Shown: positions 23,930-34,254 of the stretch, in pieces
Layout: each line of letters opens with the position of its first letter
Numbering within the stretch: the stretch's first letter is position 1
Origin: Erythrocercus mccallii
Taxonomy: Eukaryota; Chordata; Aves; Passeriformes; Dicruridae
Direction: 5' to 3'
DNA length: 64,000 nt
NCBI GenBank assembly: GCA_013397435.1
Contig: VZRG01000032.1
Coordinates: 1,286,931 to 1,350,930, forward strand
Program-made: the position numbers and the translations under genes
Notes under the pieces: model-generated
The model's input: the letters and a program-made list of their open reading frames with translations, nothing else
Told to the model about the DNA's origin: nothing
Databases searched by the model: none

Positions 23930-24990
23930 GAGGGGCTGGTGAGGGGACTCGCTCCAGCTTTGCCTTTGGCGGCGGGTCGGGGGTGCGGGGCACGGGGAGA
24001 AAGTTGTGGGGCGGTTCAAGTCACCCCCCGTTCGTCGCCGGAGCCTGCCGCGAGCAGGAGCAGCAGATTTCATGGCTCTGGACTCACCGGACAGTCCCCG
24101 CGAGCCGCGGCCGGCGGCAGAGGGATCGGGGCCGGGACCTTTGTGTGCGGGGTCTGCCCGGCCCCGCGCTGCCGGCGGCGACGGAGCTCCCCGGTGACTG
24201 CCGAGGCGGCGGGAGAGGAAGCGAAGGTTAGGAGCCGGGGTATGAGGGGGTGTGGAAAGAGAAAAAAACCCCTGGAATTATTTGCAAATTCCATAAATCG
24301 CGTGGAAGAGCGGTGGGGGAGGGGCAGGGGCGAACAAACACCGCGCGCGCGGGGCCTCGCGCGGACCGTTACAAGGGGGGCGGCAGGGGCGGCGGAGACG
24401 GCTCAGGACACACAGACACGCGCGGACTGACACACGGACACGCGCGGGCAGACACACTCGGTGTTTACAGCCGCGGAGAGCGGCGTGACCCCGACTCGCC
24501 GTGCGGGACCGGCCCGGCCCGCCCGCCATTAGCGCGGGGGCTCTCGGCCGCTGACCTTTCACCCCCCCCATCCCCGCCTGCCGCTTCCTTTGCTGCCCCG
24601 ACCACCTTCCTACCCACAATCCCCCGCGCCGGCCGCGCTCGTGCCGCGCTCGAGCCTCCCGCCGCTGCTCCCCCTCCCCCCGCTCCGTTCCCCCCGGCAT
24701 TCCGGGAAAACCCGGGGGCGGCGGCGCCTCCCTCGGGAAGCGCCGGGGCGGGATCGGGGTGTCCCCGTGGCGGCGGCGGTAACGGCCGGGTGGGGGCGGG
24801 GCAGAGGCGGGCTCGGCCGCGTTTGAACGGGAGCGCCGGCGGAGCCCCGCGCAGCGCGGCGGGTGCCGGGGGAGGGACCGGCAGGGATTCCTGTCACCTG
24901 CGGGGGAGGGGGAGCGCTGACCACGGGATGTGCGGGGAGCCCCCTTGACCGAAGGCTGCGGGGGGCAGAAAGGGGGCCTGAGGTCCCTGC
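23930..24990. promoter_or_regulatory. CpG island, candidate SKIDA1 distal promoter
   Basis: Strong, roughly 1 kb CpG island between the two head-to-head genes, with CG-alternating stretches near 24340-24360 and a short tandem repeat at 24407-24447. Its position roughly matches where I recall the mammalian SKIDA1 first exon lying relative to the coding exon. The alternative is an unrelated divergent non-coding promoter. Long open frames here are composition artefacts. Confidence 0.45.
24407..24447. repeat. Two-copy 22-bp-period tandem repeat
   Basis: Two 19-base units differing at one position, starting at 24407 and 24429. Each has the form GACACACRGACACGCGCGG. The alternating CA/CG composition could favour non-B DNA. 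Confidence 0.8.
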
Positions 24991-25639
24991 CTGCCCGCGT
25001 GTCGGGAGAGCCGGGGCGCTGGGAAGAGGATTTGCCTGTTGAATTTCATCGCTGGTAGACGTTAATCTCGTGTTTTAAAGTACCTTGTCAGTGGCTTTAA
25101 GGAAATCAAACGTGACATTAATCAAATCACACAAATGTAAACATTTATAAGTTAAATCCTAATATTATGCAATTATTTAAATCGAGCCGTGGTTTTTCCT
25201 CAGTGTCATGTTGTAGCTCTGACTCTCTTCCTCACATGCTTTGAGTTTTCTGCTGGATCCCGGTGTCTTGATGTCTGCTCCATGAGTTCTGAGCGAAGGG
25301 ACAGGAATGCACTTGGCTGCAGGTGGCAAAGGACTGTAGCTTAAATATTGCCTGGTCACCTAACCAGGCCCATCAAGGTTAAAAAGAAGGATGCTTTGGT
25401 GAATTTGAGAACAAAATCCTCAAATAACACCTTGCATTGGTACAGCTGAGGGTTTTTTCCTCCCCCGTGGTATGTGAAGCGGGTGCACGAGCTCGACAGG
25501 TATGCTTGGGTGGCTGGGATGTGGGCAGAGGTTCCTTTGCAGCCTCAGTGGGATTTTTAGGCGAGGTGACATGTGAAAGACCCATTACGTTGCGAGGAGG
25601 GGACGAGGGATGGTGGGCAGGCGGGCTTTGACGGCAGGC
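24991..25639. other. Non-coding spacer between CpG islands
   Basis: AT-rich to about 25200, then mixed. No gene or mobile element is recognised. Confidence 0.4.
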
Positions 25640-26410
25640 ACAGCACGAAGGCAAGTTTGGGGAAAGGCGAAGATGGCAGGCAGGATACGCTGGGAAGCGG
25701 CCGGCGCCGCGGGCAGTTGGCCTCTCCCCGTCTTCACCCTTCGTCCCGGCCCTTCCCGTTCGCCTCTCCCGGCGGGGAAGAGGGGATTTGGGGGTCAGGG
25801 AGGAGAACAATGCTGAGCCGCCCTTTGTGCGCAGCACCGTCCCCTGAAGGGAGGGAGCGCGCAGTGCAGCGGGGCCGCGGCGCCTCTGTAGTGCTGCCGC
25901 TCTCCTGCGGGCAGTGCTCGCGGCATGCGGGGCAGGAGCCCGGGGCAGCGGGATCAGGCCTCCCATAGGCCGCGCGCCCGACCCCGGGATAGGCTCAGGA
26001 GCGGGGCTGGCGCCGCGCCAGCCGGGCAGCTCCGCTCGCCGTGCGGGGGCGGGAGAGCTCGGGGGCGAGCGAGTGGCTGCGAGAGTAAACTCGTGGGTGC
26101 CCTCGGCGGCGCGGCGCGGGCACGGGGGATTCCAAGGGTGAGCGGGGGTCTCCCGTCAGCGGGGCGGGCTGCGGGCCGGCTGCCCTAGGGAACGGAGCGG
26201 CGCGCGAGCCCGCAGGAAGCGGCGGCGGGGCCGAAGGAAGCGCGGCCGGAGCTCCCCCTGCTCCCGGCGCTCCCCATTGTTCCCCGGCCGCCTCTTTTCG
26301 CGCCGCTTTCCGCCGGCGGGGAGGAGGCAGAGCCCCGGGCCCCGCATGCTGTGTGCTCGCAGGCAGCGGCGAGGGGGGACCCGCCGGGAAATCGGGTTCA
26401 TGAGTAGAGA
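25640..26410. promoter_or_regulatory. CpG island
   Basis: Second strong CpG island of the intergenic pair, ending abruptly near 26400. It may be part of one broad promoter domain with the island at 23930-24990. No protein gene can be supported from the overlapping arginine/glycine-rich frames. Confidence 0.5.
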
Positions 26411-29400
26411 GGAGCCTTTAGAAGTGCCATCCACTGAGGGAGCTCCGTGAGGCTGTAGCTCACGTGTTACTTGAAAGGTAAAAACCCCCCAACTACCGCA
26501 GCGGAATTGTACATAAAGTAACATCTGTTTCTGGGTGGATTTTAGAGCAGGACTTATTAAAAAAAATTGGGAAAAACTGCGCCGACCCACTGGATTTGGA
26601 TTAATAAATGTAGCCAAAGAGAATTTTGGACGGAACTATTCTTAAGTCTGTCTATAAACCCGAAGATTAATCTTATCCTGTTTTTCATATAAGCACCATG
26701 AAGGATTCCTCCCCCCCCCCCCCCGTGATTGTTTTGTGTTGATTTGAGATTTTAAAATATTGTTTTATAGGAAAAGTGTTTGTTGCGTTTTTCCCCCCTG
26801 AAAACAAGTAGAAATTAATATTTTTTTTCAGTACACCATTTCAGACTGAACTTTCTCATGTATTTCCGTAGGGGAAGAATTAACTAACTTGATGTTCAAG
26901 AAAACTTCCAACAAGTGCCCTTAATCATCTAAGGAAAAAAAAACCCAACAACAAAAAAACCCCAACGTATTTGCACATTGTTTCTGGAAGATAAAATTAA
27001 AACATATAGGGACTCATATTTGTGACGGTGAAAGAGGTTCTAGAGAACTGGTTATTTTAAGAAAATCCTTTCTAGGAGAATTGTGATTATTTTTAGCAAG
27101 TTATTGCCGAGTACTTGTGAATTTATTTTAAAATATTAGAAGTGATGCCTAGACTTTTTAAAAAATTAAATATATGCAAAAAAATTAACATTTATCATAG
27201 ATGGTGTTCAGTAAGTAAAAGAAATTAAACGTTGATGTTTATGGATATCACCTAGCTGAAAATAATTCTGAGGTGACTTTTCTTCCCCTGTGCACACTTG
27301 GGAAGTTGCATGCTTGCAGTCACTGTTTAAGATAGTACCGTTTGGGACTTTTCTTTCACTCTTGGAAAACTGGCAGGCTTTTGTTGGACTCCTCCAAATA
27401 AAAACTCAATTCAGTTTAGATGGTTAAAAGCATGCATATTACTCAAAAGCTGAGGATGCGAGTAATATATAGAAAACACCACCCTGGTAATATTTAAAGG
27501 CATTAGCTGTAAGATGGAGGAAAGATTTTTGTTTTGTTTTACTTGTCCTGCTTGAGTATTCTGGAGATGCATTTGCTCTTGTTTGCTGCTTGGGAATTTT
27601 CAGAGGGTTACTACAAATTTAGAAGGCGTCATTCAAAAGGACGTTTAATACTTTTGCATTTGCTATAACAGTATATCTATTTGAAAACTACCTCACTGAA
27701 ATGGAAGATTGAAAAAATAGGAATAAACGTTTAGTTGCCATTCTTCATTACTCTTTATTTTGTATTTGTGTGGAATGTGTTGACATATTTTATAAATTAA
27801 TTTTTTTTTCACAGAGGAGCATTGTTGTTACTTTTAATTGGGAAGCACCATGTTATAGAAATTACTCACATTCCCGACTCTGAAGTACTGTAGTAGGATT
27901 GACAAAAAATGATCCGAGGCTTGTGCGCTTAATTCAGCAGGAATGTTAAGCTTCCCATATACACTCTATGTGGTCAAGTTAGACTTTGGCTCTTAGACAG
28001 CTTTTAATGGTCAGAGTTGTACCTGGAGGATATGTATCCATGTATATCTATATGGAATTGAAATGAGATGGTAACTAGCAGTGGGAATGCAGCTCACTGT
28101 TCGAAAGACCTTTTTTTTTTTATTGCATTTGGCAACCTCTTTCTTTCAGAGACACAATACAATTAATTAACATATTCTGGGGCGTGTTTTTGAGATTGGG
28201 AAGTGGTGGCCCCTTGTTGAGAAGAAAACACTTTAAATAAAAAAGTAACATTGTCTTGTCCAAATGGTAGTGGGAAAAGCAGAGTAGTATTGCTTATCCA
28301 GCCCACGGATGCGGTTGATTTACTCCAATTTGCTTTAGCATATAACAAACCACCTTTTCCTTTCCCACGCTTACGTTAGATATATGTGTTTTGTTTATAC
28401 AAACCCATCTAAAATAGCTCTGCATTTAAGAGATTTGATGGGAAATTCACCATGTTGTTTCACGTATTTAATATGCAGTATAGATACCATTCCTGAATTG
28501 AAATCAAATAAATGTAACCTGTGACACAACACAGTATGACAATGCCGATTGTAACACAACAAACATGAAAAGAAGGCTGTTAATTTACATGGAATGTTAA
28601 TTTAGGAAATCCTACATAGAAATATGCCAATAGAAGTAATCCGAGGCTTGGTCTTGGAGTGATGCTATGTACATGTATTTAATATAAATCCAATTAATTA
28701 ATACATACCTCATAAAAATCCAAACTTTGAAAGGAAGATTTCTTCTTTGAAGAAAAGCCCAGCATTAGATTTAAGTTGCATATAATCTACATTCCAGAGT
28801 TTACTAACCCAGCTTTTCAGGGCTTAATACAGCATTAATATTCAATATGGTTTGCTAGAAGTTTATTTCAGGTTCTTTTGTATCATACTGTAATTATCAT
28901 TACTTTGACTTAACTCATGTAAAAATGTGGTTAGCATTTAAATGCTTTTTTAATGTAGAGTACTATAAATTAACTGTCACATTTAACTTCTTTAACTTCT
29001 ATCACTTAGGGAATGTTAAATCTTTGAAAGGAAATAATCACTTCACTTAAAATCATCCTGTGCTAGGTCTTCTTTATTTAGAATTTTGGTTTGAGTTTGT
29101 TCATTCAAAGAAAATCCCTTGTTTCATGTTTACTGTAAACCTCAGTCTGAAATTAACATTTAAATGCCAGCACCAGTAACAGAAGCAGTACTTGAAAACC
29201 ACCAGTTTTATCCATTGCTGTTAGCTAAGTGGAATTTACCAAACTCTCCAAAGGTGATAATATAATTAAAAGCAAGAAAATGAATGCAATAGTTGGTGGA
29301 ATTATTTTCCCCTTTTCTTGCTAAGGAACTACAAAATTTTTAAATATGTTTGCATCAAAGAAAATAGCACATTTGAAGAGGCATGGTGTCCAGGAGATGC

Positions 29401-32400
29401 ACTGACATGACCTCCAATGCTTCTACCTGTACTTGCATGACATGTAAATATACAGAGCAATGCAAATTCCTCATCACCAAGTGACATGTTAAATATTGAG
29501 ATGTCTAAATTATTCAGTACATTACATTTGGATAGGTCTTAAATACAAATTTTAGCAGTATGTTAAAGAAGAGGAAGATGAAAAAGAAAATTTTACTCTT
29601 TCTCAATACAATTGACAAGTAAGCATGTAAAGATACATTTACTTTATTAATGTGGGTTCTGTAGATACGCTATATCCTTCATAACTGAACATGGATAGAA
29701 AGAATTTTTTGGATCTAAGGCAGACTGCCATTTAAAATGCACTGCGTACAAAGGTCAACACGTAAGAGTTGCATTTTGTTTTGTGTAAGGTGACCATTTC
29801 ACTGCTGCCTTCCTAGAAATGAAGCCAATACTCACAATTAGAAGGTATTTCAGTGAATGCTGTTAATGATTTAAAACCACCTAAACAAAAGGCAGACAAG
29901 CATCAATGTATTTTAAATGGATAATCAAGAGATAGATCATTCTACCTATTAAACATCACTAAGCTACTGCAATTTTGCTGTTTTCAGTTGTATCTGTTTA
30001 GCTGCAGCATGTACCTTTTTGCACATAGGTAAAGATCACAGCTTTCTCAACAAAGACCCAATCTGAAAATGGAGTAAAAATTACTGTAAGAAGTTTGTTT
30101 TCTGGAAGGAAGTGAATTTTCCTGCTCTACAGCTCCAAGTCCCAATTTCAATTAATGTTTTCTAACATAGTATGCATTTTATATCAAGTCTATGCTTTTT
30201 CTGTTATTTTTGGAAGATTCTTCTGACGATTATATTTAACTGGTAATGTGGCTTTGTAAATTAAAGACTTTTTCTTGTTCAGTGCTTTGTTTTGTTCACT
30301 AAAATCACAATATGATTTTGCACATTTTAAGGAAAAAAGGTGACATTTAAACCAAGCATTCAAAAATCTTAGTTTTACTGCTGCAACTGATTATTTTTGT
30401 AGTAAAAATTTGTGAGTATGTCTTTATTTTTGTTTATGAAACTGAAGTGCTATTCATTCATATATGCTAATGTTTTCTTGAGGAATGCCTTAAACTTCTA
30501 AAAACACTTTGCAATTGGAAAGTGTAACTTTCTTTCACTTACACGTTCATTCTATTTGTGAAAGTATCTAAGAAAAATTGAAACACATAATCTTCTTGTA
30601 AGTTTCTTATATTCCAACTTGTTTAGCTCCTTGATTTTGTAGGTTCCTTTAAGCAAACTGGATTTTCTCCTTGCATTTAGATTAACAATAAAATTATATT
30701 CTGAATCACTGAATTATATTCTTCTCTAATTATTTTAATCTCTTATATATCACTAAAAGAAGGACAGGCTTCCCTTTTAAAAAAAAGAAAATTGGCTTTC
30801 TGTGTTACATCAGTGCTTATTAAATACTACAATCATAAGAACATACGTGCTACAAGATTTTATGTTCTGATTCCATAGCTGTTATAGGCTTAGTGTTTGC
30901 AGTATTTATTTAGTGGTAATGCATTTCTTTTGCTATTTTGCATTTCAAAGGTCTTCTCTAAATGATTGTTTTACAGAACTATCAAGAGGTTATCTAAATT
31001 TTTCAATCAAATATTACACAATGCCGTAAAGTGGTAGTCATGGAGTTTCTTCCAGTCCATGTACACTCTTTCTATAGAAAGAATTAAATAGAAATCTATA
31101 AGAAGAGAACAAATGTTTCATTAAATAATTTAATGTATTAGGGTTGACTGAATTTTAACCAAAGCAAAATTTCAGGCTGTTCAGTACGGAGCTGGTGTGT
31201 TACATGGTGTGAGATTAGAATATTTTTACTTGAAAACTATACACAAATATACTCTAAAACTCACAAATATACTCTTGTTGCTATGGTGCAGCTTTAATCA
31301 AGTTGTTGCAAAGTAATTAAGTTTTTTCTTGGGTGATGCTTCTTTATAAAACTAAAGACTGAGCTTTAAAATAGCTAACATAAAAAAAGATGCTTGGGAA
31401 TTAATTGTACTAGTTGATTTTCAGAGAGGAAATTGCAGGAAGACCTCAATGAATTAAAAAAAAAGTGAGAAAAATTTACAATTGTTTGTTACAATACACG
31501 TTTTACTAATGTATAAATTCATCCAACAAAATGCATTTAATATATTTTCATTTAAAAAGGATGTTTATTTTTTCTGTTAGGGAAATAAAGGATAGATTTG
31601 CTGCTGTACCGTGACATTTTTTCCTTTCAACCTCCCCCCCCCTTTTTTTTGGTTAGGGTTAGCAGAATCATTGAGAATGCTTTTTAAATTAGATGTCATT
31701 TTCTTGACAAGAATGAAGAAGGGCTGTGACACTGTATCTATCAGCTTCAAATAATTTGTTTTTTAAAAACACCAGGATATATTAATTGCTTATTTTCTTA
31801 CAAAGTAATTACTTGCACCTGCAATTTTCAGGGTGTTTTAATGAGCTTTTAAAGTAATAAAAACAGTGTTTTAAGTATGTTTTATAACAAATAGTTTTAT
31901 GTTCAAATTTGTGTTTTTCAGTGGTGATAGGACATTTGGTGTGGGGCGGGTGTTTTTTTGAGAGCAGTCTTTGATTTTACACAACTGAAACATACTACAT
32001 TCCAGTCTCCTCCTCCTCCATTTTTTCACATATCTTAACAATTTCTAAACTCTTATGGCTATTTAGAGCATATATTTACAGAGAAATGCTTAGAATGTGC
32101 CCCAAATGGCTGCAATAATCTCATGTTTGGTTGGGCCTTGCATGTAGGAAGCTACCTCCATGATTCTTTTTTTTCCTGCCTGCCATTCTTCCTCTATCAA
32201 AATAATTTCACTTAAAACTTGAAGGAGAGAAAAGAGCTTGACCTAAGATATCCTGAATACAAACTGCAGACTCGGATGTCTGCAGGGGGTAGAGTTGTGC
32301 ACATCCCACCTCTCTCTTCCATCTAGCAGTTTGTTAACTAATAAAACATCTGCACTTGTGTATGGGACTACAACCATGTATAAAACATAATCTGCATATG

Positions 32401-33069
32401 TGTGGGTCTAGGTAGCACTGTCTCTAGGAATGTACATTATTCAGTAGTGATTTGTACAGATACCAGCTAAGCTGCCCTTGCAAAATCATGGTGAAAAATA
32501 CAGCCCACACACAAATTCTGCTTCTCCGCCTTTTAGCGTCATAATGAAGATGAATCAATGATATCTTCCTTGCCCTACACAAAACAAACAAACAAATAGA
32601 TGCTAGGCCGGGTGCAAGTGAGAGACCAAGATTTTGCAAGGCTACATTTAATTTCTCTATGCTCCTAACAATCACCATAATTAGTTCCTTCTGCTACAGG
32701 CATACCTGCTTACAAAGGAGAATTGAATAGGCTGAGGTTTTCCTCTCTGCTGACCACCTCAGCTCGCTCCCCTCAGGTTTTCCCCCTCCCCTTTTAATTT
32801 ACAGAGACAACTGAATTACAGAATTGTTTTACTAAAAAAAAACAAAACCCAACCCAATGGCCCAACTTCTAGAAAGACGTGTCCACCTCTGAGTAAAAGC
32901 AGAGAGCAGCTGTATTGAAGAACGTTTGTTTTTGTGTGTCTGCGGCCTCCCTTGGTTTCTCTATTTGTCAGATCTCCCGTTCAGCATCACTTTCGCTGCC
33001 GTGGCAGGAATGGCCAGGCAGCGCTGCATCCACGCCATGAGTTTTGAGGGAAGAGGAAAGAGCGGGATT
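26411..33069. other. Long AT-rich intergenic stretch
   Basis: About 6.6 kb with no gene, CpG island, CR1, LTR or SINE that I recognise. It has a C14 homopolymer at 26711-26724. Open frames are all short. The near-absence of mobile elements contrasts with MLLT10 intron 2. Confidence 0.45.
26711..26724. repeat. C14 homopolymer
   Basis: Fourteen consecutive Cs. Confidence 0.95.
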
Positions 33070-33075
33070 AATAAT

Positions 33076-33272
33076 GCATTAGCTTTGCAGCCCCATCGCA
33101 GGGAAAATAAACAAAATAGTAAAAGTTGCGGTAAGGGCAGGCAAGTGGCGTAATAGCGAGAACGCATTAGTGCTGCAGGCACACCGAGGGGATATAAACA
33201 GGATAATAAAAGTTGGGAGCGGGAATGCATTAGTCCTGCAGTCACATCGGGGGAAAATAAACAAGATAGTAA
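33076..33272. repeat. Three-copy degenerate tandem repeat upstream of MLLT10
   Basis: Three similar units begin with GCATTAG at 33076, 33164 and 33227. Each continues with a GCAG core, a C/G-rich spacer, a TAAACA-containing segment and a closing (A)TARTAAAA. The first two spacings are 88 and 63 bases; the difference is mostly extra sequence between units 1 and 2. Each unit carries one forkhead-type ATAAACA. The units sit directly before the MLLT10 CpG island. I know no named repeat family with this sequence. Confidence 0.75.
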
Positions 33273-34085
33273 AAATGATTTCGGGGGCGGTGGGGAGGGG
33301 GCGGACATGGGGTGCGTCCTGCGGCCTTCCTGAAGGGGGCCCGCGGAGTGGCAGCGCGGGAGGGAGCGGGGCGNNNNNNNNNNNNNNNNNNNNNNNNNNN
33401 NNNNNNNNNNNNNNNNNNNNNNNNNNNNNNNNNNNNNNNNNNNNNNNNNNNNNNNNNNNNNNNNNNNNNNNNNNNNNNNNNNNNNNNNNNNNNNNNNNNN
33501 NNNNNNNNNNNNNNNNNNNNNNNNNNNNNNNNNNNNNNNNNNNNNNNNNNNNNNNNNNNNNNNNNNNNNNNNNNNNNNNNNNNNNNNNNNNNNNNNNNNN
33601 NNNNNNNNNNNNNNNNNNNNNNNNNNNNNNNNNNNNNNNNNNNNNNNNNNNNNNNNNNNNNNNNNNNNNNNNNNNNNNNNNNNNNNNNNNNNNNNNNNNN
33701 NNNNNNNNNNNNNNNNNNNNNNNNNNNNNNNNNNNNNNNNNNNNNNNNNNNNNNNNNNNNNNNNNNNNNNNNNNNNNNNNNNNNNNNNNNNNNNNNNNNN
33801 NNNNNNNNNGCGCCTGCGCGCCGGCGCCGCCGCCGTGCCCGCCCGCGGAGCCGCGTCCGCCTCAAGAGCCGCCGCGGCCCGACCGACACAGCCTGGCCGG
33901 TTGGTCGGGCGGGGGCGAGACGAGGCTCTCAGCCGGCGGTCATGGGTCCCGAAGCGCTGCCGCGGCGGCGATGGCGGCGGCTGCGGCTGAGTGACTGAGG
34001 GGAGACCCCGCCGGGGGAGGGGGCAGGCGGAGGGCGAGGCGCGTGTGGCGTGCGCGGTGTTGACGACGGTGTTTTTAACCCTTAG
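33273..34085 (+). promoter_or_regulatory. MLLT10: MLLT10 CpG-island promoter and 5' UTR (partly in gap)
   Basis: High CpG density surrounds the N gap and runs into the first MLLT10 coding exon. The sequence from 33810 to about 34060 should include the non-coding first exon. A pyrimidine-rich TTTTTAACCCTTAG immediately before the ATG looks like a 3' splice acceptor, so the start codon may open the second exon. I could not pick a convincing matching donor. The transcription start may lie in the gap. Confidence 0.65.
33374..33809. other. Assembly gap in the MLLT10 promoter island
   Basis: 436 Ns, flanked on both sides by CpG-dense sequence. Confidence 0.98.
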
Positions 34086-34254
34086 ATGGTCTCCAGCGAG
34101 CCGCTGCTGTTGCCGGTGTCACTGGAGGGCGAGTTCTCCAGTAGCATGAAGGAGATGATCGGCGGCTGCTGCGTGTGCTCCGACGAGCGGGGCTGGGCCG
34201 AGAACCCGCTCGTCTACTGCGACGGGCACGGCTGCAATGTCGCAGTGCATCAAG
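34086..34254 (+). CDS. MLLT10: MLLT10 (AF10), first coding exon
   Basis: MLLT10/AF10 is a nuclear chromatin reader that partners the H3K79 methyltransferase DOT1L. Its N-terminal PHD-zinc knuckle-PHD module reads histone H3, and its C-terminal coiled-coil (outside this window) binds DOT1L. This exon gives 56 codons plus one base, starting MVSSEPLLLPVSLEG and running through MKEMIGGCCVCSDERGWAEN to CDGHGCNVAVHQ. It holds PHD-finger ligands C28, C31, C45, C50 and H55. Human, as I recall, reads MVSSDRPVSLEDE at the start, so this copy has about three extra residues there, and it has N51 where human has S. The donor GTGAGC at 34255 gives a phase-1 intron, and the split alanine codon is completed at 37886. 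Confidence 0.97.

Noticed and set aside
24250..24948. 232-codon plus-strand frame
   Set aside because: Lies in a CpG island with equally long frames on other strands; low-complexity product unlike any protein I know.
25379..25966. 195-codon minus-strand frame
   Set aside because: Chance frame across a CpG-island edge; no recognisable domain, no homologue known to me.
32961..33308. Minus-strand frame with repeated LLLSCLF-like peptides
   Set aside because: The peptide repeat only mirrors the three-copy DNA repeat upstream of MLLT10; there is no independent evidence of coding.
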